A stretch of DNA of 64,000 nt from Draconibacterium mangrovi. Lineage in GTDB: Bacteria > Bacteroidota > Bacteroidia > Bacteroidales > Prolixibacteraceae. The notes under the pieces were generated by a model that saw only the letters and a list, made by a program, of their open reading frames with translations, was not told the DNA's origin and made no database searches. The stretch spans positions 62,001 to 126,000 of the forward strand of contig NZ_JAAAGB010000002.1 of the NCBI RefSeq assembly GCF_010586825.1, in the 5' to 3' direction. The translations under genes were made by a program, and so were the position numbers. Shown here piece by piece: positions 26,080 to 34,969 of this stretch (its first letter is position 1; each line of letters begins with the position of its first letter).

Positions 26080-27039
26080 TTATTCAACCGTTGGCCATTC
26101 ATCGTCTTCCTTACCTTTAATGTAAGTTTCAATGTGGCGGTCGACTTTAACCTCGTAAATATCTTTAATCGTCAAAATAATTCCGGTCTCAAGTACATTT
26201 CCAAACACCTCGTTTTTAATGGTTCCAAAAGTTTTCATCGATGGTGAAAGGTTCATGTAGGCATTTACCAGCGGAGGGATATTTTCTCCAAATGTGCGTA
26301 CGCTTTGTACCAGTATTTTGTAGTCATCCTTGTATTCCGGGCCAACAAATAGTTTCTTCATGGCATCCATGTCGATGTTGAATTCAACAGGATTTAAGGG
26401 ATACACAAGATTCTCCTTGTCGCGGAAATATTTTTTAAAGAAATACTGAATCAGGTTACGCGCTTCGTTATGGAAGTGCTCGTACATAGTAATTTTTCCG
26501 AAGAAATATTTTATCTCCGGATGATCAACGGTAAGTGCTCCCAATCCGTCCCAAAGGTTGTCGAGTGCAAAAAGAGCCTTGGCTCCGGCTTTGCTCGATT
26601 GGTAGGCCGGTTGTACAAACGAGCGCCCCAGCTCCAGCGTGTAGGGCAGGTAGTTCTCTTCAAATTCTTTCGAAAAGTGAAAAACCCGCGAAGTGGCCAG
26701 TTTAATATTGCCGTCTTCGTCGCGTGGCGCATCGGCGCACAACACATAGCGGTAACCGCCTAAAATCTCTTTCGCGTCCGGATCCCAAACAATCAACTGC
26801 TTGTAAGGATTTTTTGCGGTGTCGTAGGCATCGATGTCGGTTTCTTTACCGGTACCGCCACCTGCATCTCTGAAAGTGATTTCGCGTAAACGACCCAACT
26901 CGTGCATAATTGCAGGCGAGTCGTGTGCTGTTACAATATATATTTCGTTACCACCTTTGTTGGTTTTGCGAAGTAATTTCTCAGGCGTTAGCTCAGCGTA
27001 AATTTCTTCTCTTGCTATAGGTGCTATTATGTCCTTCAT
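26080..27039 (-). CDS. glsB: glycine N-acyltransferase-like protein (GlsB/OlsB-type)
   Basis: About 320 residues from MKDIIAPIAREEI; an in-frame ATG ten codons upstream (27069) is possible. The protein belongs to the hemolysin/OlsB-type GNAT group. Typical stretches are LGRLREITFRDAGGGTGKET, LGGYRYVL and LELGRSFVQPAYQ (about 160). In Bacteroides thetaiotaomicron GlsB N-acylates glycine with a 3-hydroxy acyl-ACP and GlsA adds the second acyl chain, making glycine lipids needed for stress and gut colonisation. The neighbouring gene here is GlsA-like, which supports that reading. The acceptor could also be ornithine or serinol. Confidence 0.75.
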   Translation of the reverse strand: MKDIIAPIAREEIYAELTPEKLLRKTNKGGNEIYIVTAHDSPAIMHELGRLREITFRDAGGGTGKETDIDAYDTAKNPYKQLIVWDPDAKEILGGYRYVLCADAPRDEDGNIKLATSRVFHFSKEFEENYLPYTLELGRSFVQPAYQSSKAGAKALFALDNLWDGLGALTVDHPEIKYFFGKITMYEHFHNEARNLIQYFFKKYFRDKENLVYPLNPVEFNIDMDAMKKLFVGPEYKDDYKILVQSVRTFGENIPPLVNAYMNLSPSMKTFGTIKNEVFGNVLETGIILTIKDIYEVKVDRHIETYIKGKEDDEWPTVE

Positions 27040-27207
27040 TTGAATCTTTTTATCTGTCTGTGTCCCCAAACCCCCGAAACAGAGTGCGGAAATATGTGTC
27101 TCATTGACATTACGCTAATTCTCCTTACTTGTTTCGAGTTCCCGTTCCTTTTGAAAATTGGAATACAAAATTAAAAAAATCATGAGAATGCAGTTCGATA
27201 ATGCTGT

Positions 27208-28059
27208 TTAATTTACTGAATCAGAACTTTCTTTTAGTTTATAAACTTTTTGTTTAACCCATTCGGCCCATTCCTGGTGCGTTTTTGTGTGGTCGAAAGT
27301 AGTATAAGGAATGGGTTTCCCAAAATAAAGATGCACATCGGTGTTTTTGTGTTTCATGGTCTCGTCGGGAAGAAAAAACATTTCGAGGTTCCATTTTATT
27401 TTGAAAAACTTACGGAATTTAGCTATTCGATAGAATCGGTTTGAGTTTCTGCCACTGATAAACACAGGGATAATATCTCTTTTGTGTTTTATTGATTTGC
27501 TGATGAAATGTTTTTTCCACTCCAAATCCATGATCTGTCTCTTAATTTTTCGCGATGCCAGTCCAGACGGGAAAATAAGAATCTGATCTTCTGAATTGTA
27601 ACATTCCGCTAGCTTTTTTGCAGCCTCACGCGCATGCCCGCCATGTTTGTTTACCGGCACAAAAACCGGTTTTAACTGAGGTATATTGAGTAAAATATCG
27701 TTGGATAAAAACTTGAATGATCCCAAACGTGCGTCTATGTTTTTCATGAGCAACATGCCATCAAAACCGCCCAGCGGATGGTTGCTGGCAATTATGTAAC
27801 GCCCTGATTCAGGAATGTTTTCCAGGTTGTGAACGAATTCGTGAACATTAAATTCCTCAACCACTTTGTCTACAAATTCAATTCCCTCGAGGTGTCCGTA
27901 CTTTTTAAGGAACGCGTTCACTTCGTCGAGATGCAGAATGTTGTTTAACCAACGGTATACAAATCCCGGGATGTATTTTGCCAGCCCCGGGCTTTTGGCG
28001 GCAAATACCTCCCTGATCCGAATTGGCTTGGAGCTTTTTATGCTATTCTCTGTCGTCAT
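27208..28059 (-). CDS. glsA: O-acyltransferase of the PlsC superfamily, probable glycine-lipid second step
   Basis: 283 residues. The acyl-acceptor motif SNHPLGGFDGM (about 93-103, H-x5-D spacing) and FPSGLASRKIKRQIMDLEW (about 164) fit the GlsA branch of PlsC-type acyltransferases. It is upstream of the GlsB-like gene on the same strand, separated by about 170 bases that hold no gene. It probably adds a fatty acid to the hydroxyl of the N-acyl glycine. A role in phospholipid synthesis is the alternative. It is divergent from the dcw cluster. Confidence 0.75.
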   Translation of the reverse strand: MTTENSIKSSKPIRIREVFAAKSPGLAKYIPGFVYRWLNNILHLDEVNAFLKKYGHLEGIEFVDKVVEEFNVHEFVHNLENIPESGRYIIASNHPLGGFDGMLLMKNIDARLGSFKFLSNDILLNIPQLKPVFVPVNKHGGHAREAAKKLAECYNSEDQILIFPSGLASRKIKRQIMDLEWKKHFISKSIKHKRDIIPVFISGRNSNRFYRIAKFRKFFKIKWNLEMFFLPDETMKHKNTDVHLYFGKPIPYTTFDHTKTHQEWAEWVKQKVYKLKESSDSVN

Positions 28060-28340
28060 TTCTGGTTTATTTGCGGCGGCAATTAACTAAAAATTGCTTA
28101 ATCTGAAAAATGTCACCATGCAGATCTTTTGATTAGTCTTTCCCTTCTTTTGTTTTTAACAGCCTGAAGTTTTCATGATGTAATCTTCGTTGATAAAATA
28201 AATATTGCCAAAATACGAGTTATTAACGATGTGTTGGTTGGGTTTGGATGTTTGTAAGAAGCTGTAAATCAATGGTGGGGTTTGGGTTTTTAACAGAATT
28301 GAACAGGTTTTAAACATTTTATGGTCAGGTTATTAACAGA

Positions 28341-28413
28341 AAGTGTAAAATGTAGTGTGGAATGAAATGGAATAATATGGCACAAAATGGAATAAAATTG
28401 TATTTTTACACTT
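28341..28413 (+). promoter_or_regulatory. MraZ operator: four 10-bp direct repeats, flanked by a 10-bp inverted repeat
   Basis: Four direct repeats with a period of exactly 10 bases start at 28358, 28368, 28378 and 28388 (TGGAA, TGGAA, TGGCA, TGGAA, each followed by five AT-rich bases). This is the architecture known for MraZ operators (TGGG-type boxes with 10-bp spacing), here with TGGAA boxes. AAGTGTAAAA at 28341-28350 and TTTTACACTT at 28404-28413 form a perfect inverted repeat around the array. A -7-like TATTTTTA at 28401 lies at its edge, so binding should affect the dcw promoter. The rest of the 28060-28436 gap shows nothing else that I can support. Confidence 0.75.
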
Positions 28414-28436
28414 GATAAAAAGACTTTTAGGGATTT

Positions 28437-28883
28437 ATGGCATTTTTCGCAGGAACATATCAGGCTACCATCGACGACAAAGGGCGGGTGGTTCTTCCGT
28501 CGGCTTTTAAGAAGGCGATGGGCGAAAATATTCCTGATCAGGTTGTTCTGGAGAAAAACCGACTGGGGAAATGCCTCGATATTCATCCGATGGAAGTGTG
28601 GCAGGAAAAAGTGGAGAAGTTTCAGGCGAAAGTACGCGCCAGTACCAATCCTGCGCATTTCGCAGCTTTGCGTCAGTATTTCCGGAATTTTGCTCCGGTA
28701 AGCCTTGCCGCAAACGGTCGGATAAATATTCCTGATGAATATTTAAAGTACGCGAACCTGGAGGGCAAGGTGACATTCCTTGGAATGGGTGCCTCTATTA
28801 GCCTGAGCAACGAAATCGTGGCAGAAGTCGACGATATATCTGATGATGCTTATCTGGACATGTTGAGAGAATTTGATTTGTAG
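28437..28883 (+). CDS. mraZ: division/cell wall cluster transcriptional regulator MraZ
   Basis: 148 residues with two SpoVT/AbrB-like halves: FAGTYQATIDDKGRVVLPSA at 4-23 and APVSLAANGRINIPDEYLKY near 86-105. MraZ forms ring-shaped oligomers and binds repeated boxes before its own gene to control the dcw operon. Four such boxes lie 40-79 bases upstream. It is the first gene of the cluster, five bases before rsmH. Confidence 0.94.
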   Translation: MAFFAGTYQATIDDKGRVVLPSAFKKAMGENIPDQVVLEKNRLGKCLDIHPMEVWQEKVEKFQAKVRASTNPAHFAALRQYFRNFAPVSLAANGRINIPDEYLKYANLEGKVTFLGMGASISLSNEIVAEVDDISDDAYLDMLREFDL

Positions 28884-28888
28884 GGAAG

Positions 28889-29794
28889 ATGTCTGCTATT
28901 TATCACATACCGGTTCTGGCAGCCGAAAGTATCGAGGGGATGAATCTGCATCCCGGTGCCAGTGTTGTCGATGCTACTTTTGGTGGTGGCGGTCATTCGG
29001 CAATGATTTTGAATGCACTTGACAGTGGTGGTCGTTTGTTCGCTTTCGATCAGGATGAAGACGCTGCCGGGAATGCCATAGAGGATGACCGGCTTTTTTT
29101 TATTCGTCATAATTTTCGTTACGTCCGTAATTTCCTGCGTTACCACGATGTGGAGCAGGTGGATGCGGTTTTTGCAGATTTGGGCGTTTCGTCGCATGAG
29201 TTTGATGAAGCCGATCGTGGTTTTTCATTTCGTTTCGATGCTCCGCTCGACATGCGTATGAATCGTGAAGCCGGACTTGATGCCGCAAAAGTGGTAAATG
29301 AGTACGACGAAGAAAAACTTCAGATGATTTTTCGGATGTACGGCGAAGTTAAAAACGCGCGGAAGCTGGTTGCACAAATTGTAAAAGCCAGAAGCGAAGC
29401 TCCGATTAAAACAACAACACGCTTAAAAGAAATTGCATCATCGTGCGCTCCAAAAGCAATCGAGAACAAATATTTGGCGCAGGTTTTTCAGGCACTTCGC
29501 ATTGAGGTGAATGAAGAGATGGAAGCCTTGCGCGAATTTCTGGCTACTTCGCTCGATATTCTAAAACCCGGCGGCCGCCTGGTGATTCTTACTTATCACA
29601 GTTTGGAAGATCGCCTGTGCAAGAATTTTATGAAGTCGGGAAATTTCGAAGGAAAGATCGAGAAGGACTTTTATGGAAATGTACAGTCGCCTTTCAAAAT
29701 AATAAACCGAAAAGTGATTATAGCCGGGGAAGAGGAATTGAAGGCCAATCCGCGATCGAGAAGTGCAAAACTGAGAATCGCAGAACGAATTTAA
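28889..29794 (+). CDS. rsmH: 16S rRNA (cytosine(1402)-N4)-methyltransferase
   Basis: 301 residues. The SAM-binding motif VVDATFGGGGHSAMIL is near residue 25, AVFADLGVSSHEFDEADRGF near 92 and PLDMRMN near 115, with LTYHSLEDRLCKNFM near 233. It methylates C1402 of 16S rRNA and is a standard dcw member. ftsL starts two bases after its stop. Confidence 0.95.
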   Translation: MSAIYHIPVLAAESIEGMNLHPGASVVDATFGGGGHSAMILNALDSGGRLFAFDQDEDAAGNAIEDDRLFFIRHNFRYVRNFLRYHDVEQVDAVFADLGVSSHEFDEADRGFSFRFDAPLDMRMNREAGLDAAKVVNEYDEEKLQMIFRMYGEVKNARKLVAQIVKARSEAPIKTTTRLKEIASSCAPKAIENKYLAQVFQALRIEVNEEMEALREFLATSLDILKPGGRLVILTYHSLEDRLCKNFMKSGNFEGKIEKDFYGNVQSPFKIINRKVIIAGEEELKANPRSRSAKLRIAERI

Positions 29795-29796
29795 CG

Positions 29797-30147
29797 ATGG
29801 CAGAGCAAAATAAAAATACAAGAAAACGCACGGGGATGAAATCCTTTATCGGAGGAACCATCCTTACCGATGAACGCACTTTGCGGCAGATGCCGTTTGT
29901 GGCATTTCTGGCGGTTTTGGGTTTGTTATTGATTGCCAATCGTAACTGGTCGGAAAGTACGTTGCGTGAGATTGTAGTGTTGCAAGAGGAGTTGGAAGAG
30001 TTGCGTTCGGAATCGGTAACGCTTTCTGCCAAATTGATGGACGCCAGCCGTCCGTCGGAAGTAGCAAAACGAGTTGAAGAGGCCGGAATTGGCTTGCAGG
30101 AACCAATGCGCCCGCCGCAAAAAATAACGGTTGAAAAAGAAGATTAG
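29797..30147 (+). CDS. ftsL: FtsL-like cell division protein
   Basis: 116 residues from the ATG at 29797, two bases after the rsmH stop. A longer reading into rsmH is not credible. A basic N-terminus, one transmembrane helix (about 36-50, FVAFLAVLGLLLIANR) and a coiled coil (LREIVVLQEELEELRSESVT) fit the Bacteroidota FtsL type. It bridges FtsQ/DivIC and activates FtsWI in the divisome. Sequence conservation is low in this family, so position between rsmH and ftsI carries much of the weight. Confidence 0.85.
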   Translation: MAEQNKNTRKRTGMKSFIGGTILTDERTLRQMPFVAFLAVLGLLLIANRNWSESTLREIVVLQEELEELRSESVTLSAKLMDASRPSEVAKRVEEAGIGLQEPMRPPQKITVEKED

Positions 30148-30149
30148 GA

Positions 30150-32249
30150 GTGGGGATCAGGAAAACCATATTGTCGCGTATTGCAATTGTATACTTCGTG
30201 TTGACGTTGTTCGGAGTTGTGGTTGTTTTTAAGCTTGTTTCTGTTCAGCAGATTAAAAATGAGCGCTGGCAGAAAATTGAGAAAAACCTGACAAATAATA
30301 CGGTTATTATTCCGCCGGTACGGGGAACGATTTGTGCCGACGATGGCAGTGTTTTGGCTACATCGGTTCCGGGGTATAAAATCCGCATCGATTTAGCGGC
30401 CGAAGGTGTTAAAAAAGTGTTCGACAACGAGGTGGATTCCTTAGCCTGGCATTTGTCTGCTTTTTATAAAGATGCTTCAAAAAACGAATATGCCAGACGA
30501 TTGCGTTCTGCCTACAAAAACAGGAATCGTGGTTATTTGCTCACTCCTGAAAAAATAGATTACAATCAACTGCAGGAATTTAAAAAATTTCCGATTCTGC
30601 GCCGTGGGCGATTTGGTGGCGGGCTTATCGTTGAACAGGAGAATAAACGCCTGAATCCTCTGGGTATGTTGGCTCAGCGAACCATTGGAAGTCTGAATAA
30701 AGAGAATGCCTTAACTCCGGTTCCGGTTGGTTACAACGGACTGGAACGTTCATATGAAATGTACCTGCGTGGTGAAAACGGTATCAGTTACAAACAAAAC
30801 CTATCGGGACGTTGGGTGACCCGAACTGAAATTGAGCCGCAAAACGGGATGGATATTATTACCACCATTAATGTAAAGATGCAGGACATTGCGGAGAGTG
30901 CATTGTATAAACAGGCGCTAAAATCGAATCCGGAATGGGCAACCGCAGTTTTAATGGAAGTAAAAACAGGGGAGATCAAAGCGATTGCCAACCTCGGTAA
31001 AACAGCAGAAGGCTATTACGAAAAAGATAATTACGCTCTGGGGCATCGCGGATGTTACGAGCCGGGATCAACATTCAAACTGGTTTCGTTGATGGTGGCC
31101 TTGGAAGATGGTGTAGTGGATACCAGCGATGTGTTCGATACCGGAAACGGTTACTGGGCACAAGAAAATATTACCGACGACCATGCTTGCGGAAGAGTGA
31201 ATGTGAAGCAGATTTTGGAACAGTCGTCGAATATCGGAACTGCAAAAGTGATATTGTCGAAGTATACTAACAATCCAAAAGATTACGTTGACCGCATTTA
31301 TGGATTTGGCATTCAAAAACCTTTGGGATTGGAATTATCCGGTGAAGGACAACCTTATATAAAGTACCCCGGAAACGCTGATTGGTGGGGGACTACCACT
31401 TTAGGTCGTATGTCGTATGGTTACGATTTGCGTCTCACTCCACTGCAAATTTTGAATTTCTACAACGCCGTTGCCAACGATGGCGCCATGGTAAAACCGC
31501 GTTTGGTAAAAGAAATTCGAAATAATGGAGCACTGGTAAAAACATTTAAACCTGAATTGCTGAATCCGATGATTGTGTCGAAAGAGACCATTGCAAAAGC
31601 GCAGGCCATGTTGGAAGGTGTTTGCCAGAACGGAACCGGTCGTGGTGTTCAGGGCGATCAGTTTAAGGTAGCCGGAAAAACCGGAACAGCGCGTGTGGCA
31701 CGTTCGGATGGTAAAGGTTACGAATATGGAGCTTACTATGCATCCTTTGTTGGGTATTTTCCTGCTGACAATCCAATGTATTCGCTGATTGTGACCTTCA
31801 AAAAACCACGGAATTCGATTTACGGAGCTGCAGTTGCCGGTCCTGTTTTTAAAGAAATTTCGGAGAAAGTTTATGCCAGCCAGATAATGAATGCCACCCC
31901 TGAAGACGATAATGGTGAAGGAGAAGACATTCCTCAGATAAAAAGCGGGCAACGCGATGATATTCTTCGTTTGTCCGAAGAGCTGGAGCTGAAAAATGTA
32001 CGTGGATTACCCGATTCAAGAATGGTTTCGCTGAATACACAGGATAGTACCATTGTGCTGGAAGAGAATGTGATGCCGGTGAATACTGTTCCCGATGTTG
32101 TTGGGATGGGCGCCAGTAACGCCATTTTCCTGTTGGAGAATGCAGGCTTGAAAGTGAAAATAAACGGAATAGGAAAAGTTAACAAACAATCGTTAAAGCC
32201 CGGCAGTTCGTACCGCCCGGGACAAACGGTATATCTCTCATTAAGTTAG
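30150..32249 (+). CDS. ftsI: peptidoglycan transpeptidase FtsI (PBP3) with C-terminal PASTA domain
   Basis: 699 residues, with a GTG start three bases after the ftsL stop. One N-terminal membrane helix (about 12-30) is followed by the PBP dimer domain and the transpeptidase. The active Ser is in PGSTFKL (about 304), with QSSNIG near 357 and AGKTGTAR near 508. The end (about 646-699) is a PASTA domain (VPDVVGMGASNAIFLLENAG), which is usual in Bacteroidota FtsI. It crosslinks septal peptidoglycan together with FtsW. Confidence 0.95.
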   Translation: MGIRKTILSRIAIVYFVLTLFGVVVVFKLVSVQQIKNERWQKIEKNLTNNTVIIPPVRGTICADDGSVLATSVPGYKIRIDLAAEGVKKVFDNEVDSLAWHLSAFYKDASKNEYARRLRSAYKNRNRGYLLTPEKIDYNQLQEFKKFPILRRGRFGGGLIVEQENKRLNPLGMLAQRTIGSLNKENALTPVPVGYNGLERSYEMYLRGENGISYKQNLSGRWVTRTEIEPQNGMDIITTINVKMQDIAESALYKQALKSNPEWATAVLMEVKTGEIKAIANLGKTAEGYYEKDNYALGHRGCYEPGSTFKLVSLMVALEDGVVDTSDVFDTGNGYWAQENITDDHACGRVNVKQILEQSSNIGTAKVILSKYTNNPKDYVDRIYGFGIQKPLGLELSGEGQPYIKYPGNADWWGTTTLGRMSYGYDLRLTPLQILNFYNAVANDGAMVKPRLVKEIRNNGALVKTFKPELLNPMIVSKETIAKAQAMLEGVCQNGTGRGVQGDQFKVAGKTGTARVARSDGKGYEYGAYYASFVGYFPADNPMYSLIVTFKKPRNSIYGAAVAGPVFKEISEKVYASQIMNATPEDDNGEGEDIPQIKSGQRDDILRLSEELELKNVRGLPDSRMVSLNTQDSTIVLEENVMPVNTVPDVVGMGASNAIFLLENAGLKVKINGIGKVNKQSLKPGSSYRPGQTVYLSLS

Positions 32250-32250
32250 G

Positions 32251-33708
32251 ATGAAACTAGAGAAGTTGTTGGAACATATAGGGATTATTGAATGCATTGG
32301 TAACATCGATAAGGAAGTTGCAGGTATTCAGTTCGATTCAAGGAAAATCACCGAAGATAATTTGTTTGTGGCGCAAAAAGGCGTATCTGTTGACGGGCAT
32401 CGTTTTATTGATACTGCCATAGAGAAAGGCGCAACAACAATTGTATGCGAAGATCTTCCTGAAGAAACAAAACCTGAAGTCACTTATGTACCGGTTGAAG
32501 ATTCCAATAAGGTTTTGGGAGAAATTGCAGCAGCTTTTTACGGTTTTCCATCATCAAAAATGAAAGTGGTTGGCGTTACCGGAACAAACGGTAAAACCAG
32601 TATTGCCAGTTTGCTGCACAAACTTTTCAGAATGCAGGGCTACAATGTTGGTCTGCTTTCAACTATTTCATACAAAATAAACGAGAAAGAGGAAGTTGCC
32701 TCGCATACCACTCCTGATTCGCTAAAAATTCAGCAGTTGATGGCCGAAATGGTGGAAGCGGGTTGTGAATATTGTTTTATGGAAGTGAGTTCGCATGCCA
32801 TTCATCAGCAGCGTATTGCGGGAATTCAGTTTGCAGGTGGTATTTTTACCAATATCACGCACGATCACCTCGATTATCACAAAACTTTTGCTGAATACAT
32901 AAAAGCTAAAAAAGCCTTTTTCGACGGATTGACCAAAGATGCTTTTGCGCTTGTAAATGCCGACGATAAAAATGGTTTGGTGATGCTGCAAAATACAAAA
33001 GCCCGAAAACTGACTTATTCCAACCGTACCATGGCCGATTACCGTTGCAAGGTAATTGAAAGTCATTTTGATGGTATGCTTTTAAATATGGACGGGCAGG
33101 AAATATGGACACGATTTGTTGGCCTGTTTAATGCCTCGAACCTGCTGGCGGTTTATGCAACAGCTGTAGAGCTGGAGCAGGATAAAAATGAGGTGTTGAC
33201 CATTATCAGCAATTTGCAATCGGTGCAAGGCCGCTTCGAAACCATCCGCAGCGAAGACGGGAAATACGCGATTGTTGATTATGCACACACGCCCGACGCA
33301 TTAAAAAATGTGCTGGCGGCAATTGCTGAAATCAGAACAAGAAACGAGCAGGTGATTACAGTGGTTGGTGCCGGTGGCGACCGCGACAAAACAAAACGCC
33401 CCGAGATGGCACAGGAAGCACTGGCCGCCAGCGATAAGGTGATTTTAACTTCGGATAACCCGCGAAGCGAAGATCCTGAGGCAATTATAAAAGATATGGA
33501 AGCCGGCGTTGAGCCGCAATATAAAAATAAAGTGGTGTCGATTGTAAGTCGTCGTGATGCCATTAAAACAGCAGTGATGCTGGCGCAACCGGGCGATATT
33601 ATTCTGATTGCGGGAAAAGGGCATGAAGACTACCAGGAAGTAAATGGAGTGAAACATCATTTCGACGACAGAGAAGAAGTAAGGAACTGTTTTGGACTAA
33701 ATAATTAA
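32251..33708 (+). CDS. murE: UDP-MurNAc-Ala-Glu ligase MurE, DAP type
   Basis: 485 residues. The ATP loop GVTGTNGKTSIASLL is near 108 and HDHLDYH near 206. DNPRSEDP near 402 is the arginine-containing motif that selects meso-diaminopimelate, so the cell wall is DAP type. The start ATG at 32251 follows the ftsI stop by one base. Confidence 0.95.
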   Translation: MKLEKLLEHIGIIECIGNIDKEVAGIQFDSRKITEDNLFVAQKGVSVDGHRFIDTAIEKGATTIVCEDLPEETKPEVTYVPVEDSNKVLGEIAAAFYGFPSSKMKVVGVTGTNGKTSIASLLHKLFRMQGYNVGLLSTISYKINEKEEVASHTTPDSLKIQQLMAEMVEAGCEYCFMEVSSHAIHQQRIAGIQFAGGIFTNITHDHLDYHKTFAEYIKAKKAFFDGLTKDAFALVNADDKNGLVMLQNTKARKLTYSNRTMADYRCKVIESHFDGMLLNMDGQEIWTRFVGLFNASNLLAVYATAVELEQDKNEVLTIISNLQSVQGRFETIRSEDGKYAIVDYAHTPDALKNVLAAIAEIRTRNEQVITVVGAGGDRDKTKRPEMAQEALAASDKVILTSDNPRSEDPEAIIKDMEAGVEPQYKNKVVSIVSRRDAIKTAVMLAQPGDIILIAGKGHEDYQEVNGVKHHFDDREEVRNCFGLNN

Positions 33709-33717
33709 AAACAAGAT

Positions 33718-34968
33718 ATGTTTTATTGGCTATACGAACTTTTGGCAGGATACGATATTCCGGGAATTGGAATGCTTCCGGGCATTACCTTTCGCTCGGC
33801 AGCAGCAATTATTCTTTCGTTGTTTATTACAACGATTTTCGGGAAAAAGCTGATCCGTGTTTTGCAACGTAAGCAAATTGGCGACGAGGTACGCGACCTT
33901 GGACTTGAAGGACAAATGCAAAAACAGGGAACACCAACAATGGGCGGAATTATCATTCTTATGGCCATTATTATTCCAACATTGCTTTTTGCCCGCCTCG
34001 ATAATATTTACATACTGTTAATGCTGATCACCACTGCGTTTTTAGGGATGATCGGTTTTGTCGATGATTATATCAAAGTATTTAAAAAGAATAAAGAAGG
34101 GCTGGCCGGACGATTTAAGATTCTCGGGCAGGTAAGTTTGGGGCTTATCGTTGCTGCCACACTTTTTATTAGCGAGGATGTAAAAGTTCGTGAGCACGTA
34201 ACAGATGAAAACGGCACTTTCCTTTCTGAACAAGTTGTTGATCCGGCTACCGGAGAAAGCACCGAGCAGTTTGTGATGGAAGATGTGAAGTCTACTAAAA
34301 CGACTATTCCGTTTATTAAAAAGAATGAATTCGATTATGCCTGGTTGGTAGCTTTTGCAGGCGATGCTGCGTCGTGGTTAAAATGGCTGGTTTATGCCGT
34401 TGCAATTATATTGATCATTACAGCAGTGTCAAATGCTGCCAACCTAACCGATGGAATTGACGGACTGGCGACAGGAACTTCGGCCATTAGCGGAGCTACG
34501 CTGGGAATTCTGGCCTACGTAAGTGGTAACGTAATTTATGCCGATTACCTGAATATCATGTACATCCCGAACATTGGTGAGTTGACTGTTTTTATTGCAG
34601 CTTTCATCGGTGCAACAGTTGGATTTTTATGGTACAACTCTTTTCCTGCACAGGTTTTTATGGGCGATACCGGAAGTTTAGCGCTGGGTGGAATTCTGGC
34701 AGTTTTTGCAGTTATCATCCGCAAAGAAATTTTGATTCCGCTCTTGTGTGGAATTTTCCTGATCGAAAATCTGTCGGTGGTTATTCAGGTGTTCTGGTTT
34801 AAATACACGAAACGTAAATATGGCGAAGGACGCAGGGTGTTCCTCATGAGCCCGATTCATCACCATTTTCAGAAAAAAGGTTTCCCCGAGCCAAAGATTG
34901 TAACACGCTTTTGGATTGTCGGAATTATTCTGGCAGTGATAACAATTGCAACATTAAAAATGAGATAG
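33718..34968 (+). CDS. mraY: phospho-MurNAc-pentapeptide transferase
   Basis: 416 residues with about ten membrane helices. It makes lipid [19 protein letters not shown] (catalytic Asp pair, about 104), [10 protein letters not shown] and [11 protein letters not shown] are all present. It is about 55 residues longer than the Escherichia coli enzyme because of an insertion at about 156-215 ([20 protein letters not shown] onwards) in an extracytoplasmic loop, which is common in Bacteroidota. It is nine bases after murE. Confidence 0.95.
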   Translation: MFYWLYELLAGYDIPGIGMLPGITFRSAAAIILSLFITTIFGKKLIRVLQRKQIGDEVRDLGLEGQMQKQGTPTMGGIIILMAIIIPTLLFARLDNIYILLMLITTAFLGMIGFVDDYIKVFKKNKEGLAGRFKILGQVSLGLIVAATLFISEDVKVREHVTDENGTFLSEQVVDPATGESTEQFVMEDVKSTKTTIPFIKKNEFDYAWLVAFAGDAASWLKWLVYAVAIILIITAVSNAANLTDGIDGLATGTSAISGATLGILAYVSGNVIYADYLNIMYIPNIGELTVFIAAFIGATVGFLWYNSFPAQVFMGDTGSLALGGILAVFAVIIRKEILIPLLCGIFLIENLSVVIQVFWFKYTKRKYGEGRRVFLMSPIHHHFQKKGFPEPKIVTRFWIVGIILAVITIATLKMR

Positions 34969-34969
34969 A

